A DNA stretch of 20,573 bases from Pseudomonadota bacterium (GTDB lineage: Bacteria > Myxococcota > Bradymonadia > UBA4248): contig JAGACY010000363.1 in the NCBI GenBank assembly GCA_017613855.1, positions 1 through 20,573 of the forward strand, written 5' to 3'. The position numbers and the translations under genes were made by a program. Under the pieces are notes generated by a model. The model searched no databases, was not told the origin of the DNA, and was given only the letters and a program-made list of their open reading frames with translations. How positions within the stretch are numbered: the first letter of the stretch is position 1; every line of letters begins with the position of its first letter. Of the stretch, positions 6,990 to 14,770 are shown piece after piece.

Positions 6990-9900
6990 TCAGTGCTTAT
7001 CAATACGCTCGTCATAGAGTGTCTGTTCCAATAAGTCTTTTGGGCTCTCACCTTTGTTGTTGGCAATACTTGGGTCTGCACCCGCTTCGAGCAATATCTG
7101 TACGTTTAATTTATTCTTTTTCAAAAGCGCGTGCATCAGCGCTGTATTGCCGTCGTTATCTGTTTCGTTGATATTTAAACCGGCATTCAGCAACAGTTGG
7201 ATCTTCTTTTTGCGATCCCTTTGAGGCACTGGTCTATGAAATGAAAACTGTAAATTCGTTCTGTAAAAATTCCAAAAATAATTATATTTATTATCTCTGA
7301 TTGTATCGTTATAATACGCATACATCATATCAGTGGATATTTCTGTAAGAGCTGTCCGCATGAGAAGATTTTCGCCATTTCGAGATTTGATATGAATATC
7401 TGCACCATGATCAATCAGCAATTTTAGGGATTCTGCAGTTCCGTTATCCAAAATGGTGCCAATCATTTCGAATGTCAGATCATGCATGTTAAATCCGTGA
7501 TTGATCATACGTTTAATGGCATCTTCCTGCTGATAGAGTGCTGCTATAAGGATGGGATTTTCAAGCATCGTTTTAGGATTGGCTTCTGGTTTTATCCCAT
7601 AACTGAGAAGTTCTTCGAGAAGATCCGGATACATGATGGATGCGCTCAGAAGTACCGCACTTTCGGCAGAAGATAATGGCAATAAATAGCCCAGCGAATA
7701 CTCATGTTTCTGATTGCCGTTGTCTGCAGATTTTGGGAGATGTGATGATACATGATTCATGCACTGCTGCAGGAGTTTGTGTCGTTTATCCATATCCAGA
7801 TTATCTTCTAATTCTGCTTCAATACGCTCTCTATCCTCATGGGTTATTCTCAATCCTTCGAATAATGGGTATCCAACATCAATGACTCGTTTATTCTCAT
7901 CAGTTGGCATGTCTTTTTGAAGCATCATCATTCTTATATTTACAAGTTCATACAAGATGCGAAAAGATACAGATATGATTGTATCATTTCCCCAACCAGG
8001 GTATGCATTTCCGGGATTATCCTGTAAATTGTAATATTTTTCAGCCGTATCCAGCAATGTCTCAAGTGTTGATGGATCACATTGTATTGAAGCTGCATAT
8101 AAAATGGAACTTCTGTATGGATAGTGCCTGTTTTCAGCATGTGAAATAAGATTCTCCAGGCTTTTAAGTTTTTCCAAAACAGAGTCCCCGGCCTGTTTCC
8201 TTATGGCAGCTATTAAATCAATTTCGGGTATCGTCAATGTCAGAAAAACTGCTTTTTGGTGATCCTGATCGCCGATGTCTGCCCAGGTATCCAACAACAG
8301 TTTTACGGTGCGAGCGCCTACCCCATTGAATGCTGCATTTTTAAGCGCAAAGTACAGCAACGAATCCGTTAAAAGGCCTTTTGACTTAATGGTATTGAGC
8401 GCTTCAGCCAGCATATCATCCGCGCCAGGAATGCCCGATAAAGCCAGCAGCACCGCATTCCAGCTGTCATCTTTCTCGTTTGCCTCTGTGATGATTTGCT
8501 TGGCACCGTGATCCCATAATTCGCGGGCAACTTCTTTGCTGCGTGCAAACGAGATTGGCATTAGGCCTGATGGGAGGCTGTCGTTGACATTTGCCTTGTG
8601 CGTTATCAGATATTTCACGCTATCCAGTGCATTATTTTGGACTGCATACATCAGCGGCGTCATGACGCCGCGCGCTGAACCGGCATTGGGATTGGCACCC
8701 GCATCGATCAATAGTTTTACGATTGCCTCATGGCCGTTTGCCAAAGCGTGTGTAAGTGCGGTAGCCCCCCTTTGGGATATTGCGTTTACGTCTGCTTTCT
8801 TCTCAATCATCGCTTGTGCGGCATCGAAATTTCCAACGATGGCAGCCGACATCAAAGCGTTCTCCCCATCTTTATTGACGGCATTTACATCCAGTCCCGC
8901 TTCGATGAGCTCCAAAGCAAGCTTCGGGTCTGCTGTTTGTTTGGCTGCAAACATAAGCGGTGTGTTTCCATCACTGTCGACGACATGGATATCAGCGCCG
9001 GCATTTATCAGGAGTCTGGCAATTTCTGTAGATGCACTAACCTCCATTTCGCGCGGATCTATCGTAGTAATCGACTGATTCTTCCATTTGATATGTTCTT
9101 TTTGCCATTCCTCTCTAAATGCTGCACTTTTTAATGCGATGAGGAGTGACGCATCCCGTTCATCTTTGTACACACGATTGACATCGGACCCTGCGGAGAT
9201 GATCATATCGACCAGTTCTACATCTCCAAGTCTCACTGCATAGCTTAATGAATTCTCGACGTCATTTGGTTGAATATCTGCGCCGGCACGAATGAGAGTT
9301 TTGGCCACCTCTGCATTTGCTGTCTTATTTCTATCATAATAAGAGAGACAATTGGCGAGCAGAGCGCTCAACCTCTGACCCGAAGCAGGATTGACATTCG
9401 CCCCATGTTTTACAAGTGCCGCAACGGTTTCTGAATTTGCATAGTGACCTTTCGTGGCATGAAAGAGCAAAGAGATATCGTGATAATTACAGGACGAACA
9501 AAACTTTTGTGCATCACTGCCTGTCAAGTTCGGTGAAATACCTGCTTTCGCGTAAGATTCTATAATCTTGGGGGTTAAAGCACCACCGAACATTGACATT
9601 TCATAATAAGCAGCAACGTTGGCAGGGAACGTGAGATCTGCCCCGGCATCAATCAAGAGTTCGATGAGTTTGTAGATATTGGATTTATGTTGTTTGAACT
9701 GCTCCGCTCTATCCTGATAAACATGATATCTATTGCCAAAGACTGCGAGCGATAGAACGCTATGGGTAACTCCGGTTTCGGCGTTCGTCATTTGTGCATT
9801 CACGTTGGCTCCGGCATCGATCAGTAGTTTTGCAGCCTTGACATAAATTTCAACATTATCTGAGAAATCCAGGAAAACAAGCAAACTCCCGCTCACGACC

Positions 9901-10307
9901 GTCATCAGCGGCGTCATCCCCGTTTTGGGGTCTAAGACCATATTGGGATCTGCGCCGGATTTAACCAGTTCTGAAACTGCATCCTTGTCATCGCGCAGCG
10001 CGGCGCTCAATAGAGGCGTCAACACAACTTGCGGGTCGATATCAAGATCAGCTCGCGGGTCGATATCAAGGTCGATATGCCCTTCTGGATATTGCATTAC
10101 TTCGTTGAAATCTGCACCAGCACTGGTATTCTTCTCGATTTCTGACACGGGATAGATACACTGATCAGCGCTTAACCAATTGCTGCATATTTGAGGTCCG
10201 GATGGCTGCAAAGCTGTGTTCGTTGCCTGCTGTTTTGAACACCCAGCAAACATGGCTGACGTTAAGATGATACTTAGTATGGATATTATATTTTTTGTTT
10301 TGGGCAT
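6990..10307 (-). CDS. Large ankyrin-repeat lipoprotein
   Basis: 1105 residues, ATG 10307, TGA at 6990. GGAG lies about 12 nt upstream. Residues 1-23 are a signal peptide ending in FAGC (Cys23), so the protein is predicted to be exported and lipidated. Ankyrin units, with the pattern TPLMxAA...LLIDAGADxN, run from about 95 to 600 and again from about 895 to 1095. They are separated by about 290 residues of helical sequence without the consensus. Examples are DSDGNTPLMFAAKQ, NKDGENALMSAAIVG and DNDGNTALMHALLKK. Ankyrin arrays bind proteins; the partner cannot be read from sequence. Near residue 80 an eight-residue acidic unit (DLDIDPRA) is duplicated, matching a 24-bp period repeat at 10031-10070. 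Convergent with the FxsA-like gene. A cytoplasmic role is unlikely because of the lipobox. Confidence 0.88.
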   Translation of the reverse strand: MPKTKNIISILSIILTSAMFAGCSKQQATNTALQPSGPQICSNWLSADQCIYPVSEIEKNTSAGADFNEVMQYPEGHIDLDIDPRADLDIDPQVVLTPLLSAALRDDKDAVSELVKSGADPNMVLDPKTGMTPLMTVVSGSLLVFLDFSDNVEIYVKAAKLLIDAGANVNAQMTNAETGVTHSVLSLAVFGNRYHVYQDRAEQFKQHKSNIYKLIELLIDAGADLTFPANVAAYYEMSMFGGALTPKIIESYAKAGISPNLTGSDAQKFCSSCNYHDISLLFHATKGHYANSETVAALVKHGANVNPASGQRLSALLANCLSYYDRNKTANAEVAKTLIRAGADIQPNDVENSLSYAVRLGDVELVDMIISAGSDVNRVYKDERDASLLIALKSAAFREEWQKEHIKWKNQSITTIDPREMEVSASTEIARLLINAGADIHVVDSDGNTPLMFAAKQTADPKLALELIEAGLDVNAVNKDGENALMSAAIVGNFDAAQAMIEKKADVNAISQRGATALTHALANGHEAIVKLLIDAGANPNAGSARGVMTPLMYAVQNNALDSVKYLITHKANVNDSLPSGLMPISFARSKEVARELWDHGAKQIITEANEKDDSWNAVLLALSGIPGADDMLAEALNTIKSKGLLTDSLLYFALKNAAFNGVGARTVKLLLDTWADIGDQDHQKAVFLTLTIPEIDLIAAIRKQAGDSVLEKLKSLENLISHAENRHYPYRSSILYAASIQCDPSTLETLLDTAEKYYNLQDNPGNAYPGWGNDTIISVSFRILYELVNIRMMMLQKDMPTDENKRVIDVGYPLFEGLRITHEDRERIEAELEDNLDMDKRHKLLQQCMNHVSSHLPKSADNGNQKHEYSLGYLLPLSSAESAVLLSASIMYPDLLEELLSYGIKPEANPKTMLENPILIAALYQQEDAIKRMINHGFNMHDLTFEMIGTILDNGTAESLKLLIDHGADIHIKSRNGENLLMRTALTEISTDMMYAYYNDTIRDNKYNYFWNFYRTNLQFSFHRPVPQRDRKKKIQLLLNAGLNINETDNDGNTALMHALLKKNKLNVQILLEAGADPSIANNKGESPKDLLEQTLYDERIDKH
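10031..10070. repeat. Short tandem duplication inside the ankyrin gene
   Basis: GCGGGTCGATATCAAG occurs at 10031-10046 and again at 10055-10070. The 24-bp period keeps the reading frame and duplicates the peptide DLDIDP just before the first ankyrin unit. Confidence 0.8.
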
Positions 10308-10392
10308 GATGGTTTCGTGCTCCTATATGACTTGGGGGACAAGCGTAGTAGTGACAAAATGAATCATTAGATATTAGTATCTCATAATCATT

Positions 10393-10422
10393 ATCTTACA
10401 TAATGCTTAGAATAATGCACAA
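10393..10422 (-). promoter_or_regulatory. Possible promoter of the ankyrin lipoprotein gene
   Basis: On the minus strand TTGTGC (10417-10422) is followed after 18 nt by TAAGAT (10393-10398). It lies in the AT-rich spacer with a leader of about 80 nt. The match is moderate and other AT-rich hexamers are nearby, so this is tentative. Confidence 0.3.
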
Positions 10423-10473
10423 TCTATCGTTAACTATTTAAAAGTTTACATCGTTGACTATAGCCATGTAATT

Positions 10474-10511
10474 GAAAACCTCCGAATGTGCCTTTCGGTG
10501 CATCCGGAGGT
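10474..10511 (-). terminator. Intrinsic terminator of the first cysteine-rich lipoprotein gene
   Basis: ACCTCCG at 10478 opens an arm reaching 10492 that pairs with GGTGCATCCGGAGGT (10497-10511) around a 4-nt loop. This is a 15-bp stem with a few wobble or mismatch positions. On the minus strand it is followed by TTTTCAATT. It lies about 40 nt after the stop at 10550. Confidence 0.8.
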
Positions 10512-10549
10512 CTTCATCTGTGATGATATTCATGCAGGTATTGGGCATT

Positions 10550-12433
10550 TTAAAACTTTGACATGCAAATGGCTGATGCGTTGTTACAGTCTGACATTGT
10601 TTTACAACATTTACTGCCATCAAGATTGCAATCAACTTTGTAATCACCAGAACAAAGGCCAAGGACTTTATCTACACAAATACCATTTTTTACCATATAG
10701 CCAACTTCACATTTGGTGGCTACACATGCACCGTCTTCACATTTGCCGTTCATCCAACCGGCAAGTTTGGTGCAGTCATTATTGTGGGTGTGACAGTGGT
10801 TTACAGTATCTTGTTCACAGGTTGCTTTATTATTATTCTCTGGATCATCGTAAAGGTGATATCCGGCTTTGCATGCAATTGCGACACATTCATTATCTTT
10901 ATCACATGATGCAGAGGCCCAGCCTTCATGTTCTGTTTCGCATTTTGAAGCAGAACATGTAGGTAAAACAATATCTTCTTCACATCCTGAATGATCTGTT
11001 TTGGGATGATAACCTGTTTCGCATGTATATTCACAAATATCGTTTGAGCAAATAACAGTTCCGTGCGGATCTTCCAGACATAAACAATGCTCTGGTTTTA
11101 TACACTTCCCTTCCTCGTTGAGTGAATATCCGATTCGACAAAGATAGGTACAGACGCCTTGGGAAGAATCGGTGGGAATCTCACAACTTGGACTCATTCC
11201 TTCATAGGTGCCTGGGCAATCACTTTTAGTTGAACATTGGACGTCTTTCAATAAACAACGATTATTGGGAACATCCACATTAAAGTTGGAATCGCATTTT
11301 AACAGACAGGATTTCCCATCCGTCAGTGATTTGCATGATCCCTTGCCATTGGTTGCATAGCAATCTTCATTGCTTTCACATGCTTTTAATTGTTGAGGGT
11401 CTTCTGGAGTTGTCGAAATAATGCATTCACCGGAAGAATTCGGGGTATATCCGTTGGCTGTATCACATTCGTCACAGGTATCGCCTGTATATCCTGTGTT
11501 GCAATTTGGGGTGCATGTGTCTGCGCCTTCTTGGCACTCACAATTGCCATGAGCCCAGGAATGGGACTCACAGGTAGGCTGTGGAGGATTCTGCGGCTCT
11601 GTAGGATCCTGCGGCTCTGTGGGATCCTGCGGCTCTGGGGGATCCTGCGGCTCTGTGGGATCCTGCGGCTCTGGGGGATCCTGCGGCTCTGTAGGATCCT
11701 GCGGCTGTGTGGGATCTTCAGGCTGAGACACATGATTCGGTTCGCATGTTTCTCCGTTGCGTTGATATCCATCTTCACATTCGTTGCATTCATTACCTGT
11801 ATAGCCTGTATTGCAGCTCACTTCCGTGCATTTGCCCCGTGAAGATCTTTTCGTGCAGGTACAGGTTTTTTGGTTTATGCATTCAAATTCCCTTGGTTGC
11901 GGTTCATTGGCTGTATTTGAACTATTTTGACAAATGACTTTGTTCTGGGACTCTGAAAACTGAGGTTCGTAATCATCATTGCACTGTAAAACACATTGTG
12001 AATCCTGGCATGTCCACTCCCCATGTTCATCACGACCGCATTTATGGCCGCAGCTTCCGCAATTTTCAGGTTCTTTGGTAAGATCTACACATGCGTTACT
12101 ACAATCTGATTCGTTTTCTTTGCAACTGGAGACACATTTCCCTTCGGAACATTTCAATTCCTGTTGATAGCAATTGCTAGGCGGATTTCCACATGCTTCT
12201 ACTGTATCACGTTCACATTTGCCATTAACCAGGTGAGCTCCGACGATACAATCATCGGCAATGCAGTCTCCATTTTCGCATCGTCCGCCTGCCCAATAAG
12301 GATCGAGCGTCGTGCAATTCTTCTGGCTTTCTCCGCAATGATATTCGGTTTCATCGATGTCTTTGAGGGAACACCCCCAGAAGATACAGCTGGTAATGAT
12401 CAGGCAACTTGAAAATATGTGCATTCTACGCAT
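10550..12433 (-). CDS. Cysteine-rich (EGF/Stig1-like) lipoprotein, paralogue 1
   Basis: 627 residues from ATG 12433, which has GGAGGA 7 nt upstream; a TTG six bases earlier is less likely. Signal peptide ends FWGC (Cys21). I count 75 Cys, about 12% of residues. Recognisable pieces: head module (HCGESQKNCTTLDPYWAGG); Stig1-like motif ENCGSCGHKC (about 125-133); two EGF/laminin-like units (CNTGYTGNECNEC near 207 and CNTGYTGDTCDEC after the stalk); a Pro/Glu/Gln stalk (about 238-290) coded by an 18-bp tandem repeat; further modules with GYHPKTDHSGC and GWMNGKCEDGAC; and an end motif DGSKCCKTMSDCN. No catalytic domain is seen. Probably an extracellular or periplasmic disulfide-rich binding or structural protein. 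Homologous along its length to the gene at 12722-14476, and followed by its own terminator. Confidence 0.88.
   Translation of the reverse strand: MRRMHIFSSCLIITSCIFWGCSLKDIDETEYHCGESQKNCTTLDPYWAGGRCENGDCIADDCIVGAHLVNGKCERDTVEACGNPPSNCYQQELKCSEGKCVSSCKENESDCSNACVDLTKEPENCGSCGHKCGRDEHGEWTCQDSQCVLQCNDDYEPQFSESQNKVICQNSSNTANEPQPREFECINQKTCTCTKRSSRGKCTEVSCNTGYTGNECNECEDGYQRNGETCEPNHVSQPEDPTQPQDPTEPQDPPEPQDPTEPQDPPEPQDPTEPQDPTEPQNPPQPTCESHSWAHGNCECQEGADTCTPNCNTGYTGDTCDECDTANGYTPNSSGECIISTTPEDPQQLKACESNEDCYATNGKGSCKSLTDGKSCLLKCDSNFNVDVPNNRCLLKDVQCSTKSDCPGTYEGMSPSCEIPTDSSQGVCTYLCRIGYSLNEEGKCIKPEHCLCLEDPHGTVICSNDICEYTCETGYHPKTDHSGCEEDIVLPTCSASKCETEHEGWASASCDKDNECVAIACKAGYHLYDDPENNNKATCEQDTVNHCHTHNNDCTKLAGWMNGKCEDGACVATKCEVGYMVKNGICVDKVLGLCSGDYKVDCNLDGSKCCKTMSDCNNASAICMSKF
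11586..11729. repeat. 18-bp tandem repeat coding a Pro/Glu/Gln stalk
   Basis: Seven well-conserved units of the form GGATCCTGCGGCTCTGTG start at 11586 and recur every 18 bp. A degenerate eighth unit lies at 11712-11729. On the coding (minus) strand each unit gives six residues of the type PQDPTE or PQDPPE. The period is a multiple of three, so copy-number change would alter length without a frameshift. The paralogue lacks the array. Confidence 0.92.
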
Positions 12434-12465
12434 GGTCAACTCCTCCAGAATCCAAGCCCGATCTT

Positions 12466-12494
12466 ATGGTAGCAAAATCTGAGGTGTGTGTCGA
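12466..12494 (-). promoter_or_regulatory. Predicted promoter of cysteine-rich paralogue 1
   Basis: On the minus strand TCGACA (12489-12494, one change from TTGACA) is followed after exactly 17 nt by TACCAT (12466-12471). The same layout, with the same -35 and spacer length, lies before the paralogue at 14509-14537, and the surrounding bases are also conserved. The leader to the ATG would be about 25 nt. Confidence 0.55.
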
Positions 12495-12721
12495 TAAAAG
12501 CTATTTAGAATTTTGTCTGCCTTGCCATAGATTTGTTGCTGTAATTTTTCAATGAGAAGCTGGATCGTATTTATGAATACTTGCTGTCATTGAGGTTATG
12601 TTAAAATTATTTAGTTAATATAATTTGATTTTTATAGTTCATGATGTTGATGATAAGAAAAATATAAATTCATTTAGAAGCGTCATTAAAAGAAAATAAC
12701 GATTTAATAAACTTTTTTTAA

Positions 12722-14476
12722 TTAGGGGTCATCAATGGGTAAACCGGGTTCGGCTAACAAGAAACACTTTGTGTTCAATGATGTACTATTGCAATCAGAC
12801 TTGTCTGCACAACATTTTGAACCATCACCATTACAATCAAAAAAACCGTTTGAACAATTGTTGAGAAGATCTTTTATACATACATGATTCTTAAGAAGGT
12901 AGCCGCTTTTACATGATGTGGCTTTGCATTGACTGTTGGCACATTCACCTGTACTCCAACCTTGAGCCTGTGTACAATCCGTCTCATGAGAGCCGCAATG
13001 TGTTTCTGTATCTTCCTCACAATCAGGCTTGTTCTCTTTTTGATCCATTTCTGTATAAAGATGATAACCTGGATTACATTCAGTCGCTTTGCATTGATTG
13101 TCCTCGCACTCGGCTTGTGTCCAGTTTTCATGCTCTTTTAGGCAGTTCTCGGGAGTACATGTGATTTTAGAACCATCTAATTCACATCCTGTATGATCAC
13201 TCTTGGGACGATAGCCAATATCACATGTATATTCACACACTTTATCTACACATGTAAATTCTCCATGTGAATCAACCTTACACAAACAATCTTCAATACA
13301 ATTTCCAAAAATGTCAAGCTTAGAACTTGGTTTGCACATATATGTACAAACTCCTGGAGCGTCTTTCTTGGAAAAACATAAGCTTTTCATGTTCGTATAG
13401 GTTTTGGGACAATCATTGCCCGATGTACACGTTACATCCTTTAAAACACATTGATAGTTAAGAGAATCAAACTCGAATTCGTCGCTGCATGAAGTAGAGC
13501 AGTGCTGAGATTCTGTGCTCGTTTGGCATTTGCCGACACCATTTGTTAAATAACAATCCTCATCTTTTGTACATTGCTTCAAGGTCTTTGGCTCTTCCGG
13601 ATTCGTTGCCTTCGTACATTCTCCGGAATCGTTCGGGGTATATCCATTATCTGTATCGCATTCGCTGCAATTATCTCCTGCGTATCCGGTATCACATGTG
13701 ATGGTGCATGTTTCGGGATTGCCTTCACATGAGCAATGACCATGAACTATCTTTTCATCGTCACATTCTGGTTCCGGTGGCTCAGAAATGGGTTCACATT
13801 TTTGGTTTTCTTCGTTGAGCTTATATCCATCTGCACATTCATCGCATGCGTCACCCGTGTATCCTGTGGTGCATTCGGGCGTGCAGTTTCCCTGTGAATC
13901 GTCGCACGTGCATGTTCCTTTTCTTAAACAGTCAGGTTTATTTTGGGGGCGTTCACTTGGGGATTGATCTACTTTCTGACAGGAAAGTCCGTTTGATGAC
14001 AAGGTATACCCTTCATTGCATTCTAAATGGCATTGTGAATTTTGACATGAAGGTTTGCCATTATCATCATTGGGGCATGGATTATCGCATTTTCCACAAT
14101 CATCTATGTTGGACGATAAATCTCTGCATGCACCATGGCAGTTTATCTCATTGGATTCGCAGATGGAGACACATTCTCCTTTGGAACATATTAGATCTTG
14201 TTCATAGCAATTTTTCGAATCTTTGCCGCATGATTCGACGGTATCACGCTCGCATTTGGTTGCGTTTTCGGACAGATGTGCACCAACAATGCATTCTCTG
14301 GTGACACAGTCGCCATTGATGCATTCACCCCCTGCCCAATAGGGATCGAGTGTCGTGCAATTCTTCTGGCTTTCTCCACAATGAAACTCAGTTTCATTAA
14401 TGTCTTTGAGCGAACAAGCTCCCATCGAACAACTAACAATGATCAGACATGTCGATATAAGATGCAACCTGCGCAT
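12722..14476 (-). CDS. Cysteine-rich (EGF/Stig1-like) lipoprotein, paralogue 2
   Basis: 584 residues from ATG 14476, chosen because GGAGGG lies 7 nt upstream and the paralogue starts identically (MRR); an ATG at 14509 adds 11 residues that would cover the predicted -10 box. Signal peptide ends MGAC (Cys21), a lipobox. I count 75 Cys, the same number and order as in paralogue 1. It shares the head module (HCGESQKNCTTLDPYWAGG), a Stig1-like DDCGKCDNPC, EGF-like CTTGYTGDACDEC and CDTGYAGDNCSEC, and the end motif DGSKCCADKSDCN. In place of the long Pro/Glu/Gln stalk there is only a short EPISEPPEPE linker. The C-terminus has a unique tail (FLLAEPGLPIDDP). The spacer after its stop (12495-12721) is AT-rich with no clear terminator, so read-through into paralogue 1 is possible. 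Function unknown; exported, disulfide-rich. Confidence 0.88.
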   Translation of the reverse strand: MRRLHLISTCLIIVSCSMGACSLKDINETEFHCGESQKNCTTLDPYWAGGECINGDCVTRECIVGAHLSENATKCERDTVESCGKDSKNCYEQDLICSKGECVSICESNEINCHGACRDLSSNIDDCGKCDNPCPNDDNGKPSCQNSQCHLECNEGYTLSSNGLSCQKVDQSPSERPQNKPDCLRKGTCTCDDSQGNCTPECTTGYTGDACDECADGYKLNEENQKCEPISEPPEPECDDEKIVHGHCSCEGNPETCTITCDTGYAGDNCSECDTDNGYTPNDSGECTKATNPEEPKTLKQCTKDEDCYLTNGVGKCQTSTESQHCSTSCSDEFEFDSLNYQCVLKDVTCTSGNDCPKTYTNMKSLCFSKKDAPGVCTYMCKPSSKLDIFGNCIEDCLCKVDSHGEFTCVDKVCEYTCDIGYRPKSDHTGCELDGSKITCTPENCLKEHENWTQAECEDNQCKATECNPGYHLYTEMDQKENKPDCEEDTETHCGSHETDCTQAQGWSTGECANSQCKATSCKSGYLLKNHVCIKDLLNNCSNGFFDCNGDGSKCCADKSDCNSTSLNTKCFLLAEPGLPIDDP

Positions 14477-14508
14477 GGTTAATCCCTCCGTCCTTATAAA
14501 CCAGTGCA

Positions 14509-14537
14509 ATGTTAGCAGAATCGAAGGCGCATGTCGA
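14509..14537 (-). promoter_or_regulatory. Predicted promoter of cysteine-rich paralogue 2
   Basis: On the minus strand TCGACA (14532-14537) is followed after 17 nt by TAACAT (14509-14514). It is aligned with the promoter of paralogue 1, including flanking motifs such as TTTATCGACA and GATTCTGC. The leader would be about 25-30 nt and ends in GGAGGG plus 7 nt before the ATG. Confidence 0.55.
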
Positions 14538-14576
14538 TAAATGCCATTTCGAATTTCGTGATCAAAACCTGGAACC

Positions 14577-14720
14577 AGTTAGCAGTTAGCAGTTTGCAAT
14601 TAGCAGTTAGCAGTTAGCAGTTAGGGGGGCTCAAGGTTATTCCTAAAGATTGTTGGTTATTTTAGCTTCAGAGTCACCTTTAGTTTTGCATTCTAATTGC
14701 TCACTGCTCACTGCTAATTC
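14577..14720. repeat. Heptanucleotide array element A with inverted arm
   Basis: Seven consecutive heptads, mostly AGTTAGC (variants AGTTTGC, AATTAGC), fill 14577-14625. At 14695-14720 the opposite orientation appears (AATTGCT, CACTGCT, CACTGCT, AATTC), an imperfect reverse complement. The enclosed 70 bp hold no gene. The element lies between the promoter of paralogue 2 and the stop codon of the vWA gene. It resembles the short tandemly repeated heptamers known from cyanobacteria. Confidence 0.8.
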
Positions 14721-14769
14721 TGAATTTCATTTACCATTAGCTTTAGAGTTACCCTTTAGTATTGCATTT
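14662..14769. repeat. Imperfect direct repeat of about 33 bp
   Basis: A segment at 14662-14697 (TTAGCTTCAGAGTCACC then TTTAGTTTTGCATT) recurs at 14738-14769 (TTAGCTTTAGAGTTACC then CTTTAGTATTGCATT). The two copies flank the inverted heptads of element A, and the second copy ends just before the vWA stop codon. Confidence 0.7.
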
Positions 14770-14770
14770 G

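Noticed and set aside
11390..11842. Plus-strand frame of 150 codons with Leu/Arg/Ile repeats
   Set aside because: It is the opposite strand of the 18-bp repeat and of cysteine-rich coding sequence; the minus frame has a signal peptide, ribosome binding site and conserved paralogue.
12495..12721. Small gene or terminator in the AT-rich spacer between the paralogues
   Set aside because: No frame with a ribosome binding site and no GC-rich hairpin; only AT-rich sequence is visible.
14477..14509. Start at 14509 for cysteine-rich paralogue 2
   Set aside because: It overlaps the predicted -10 box and lacks a ribosome binding site; ATG 14476 has GGAGGG at 7 nt and matches the paralogue's start.
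14577..14625. CRISPR array
   Set aside because: Units are contiguous 7-mers without spacers, and no cas genes are present.
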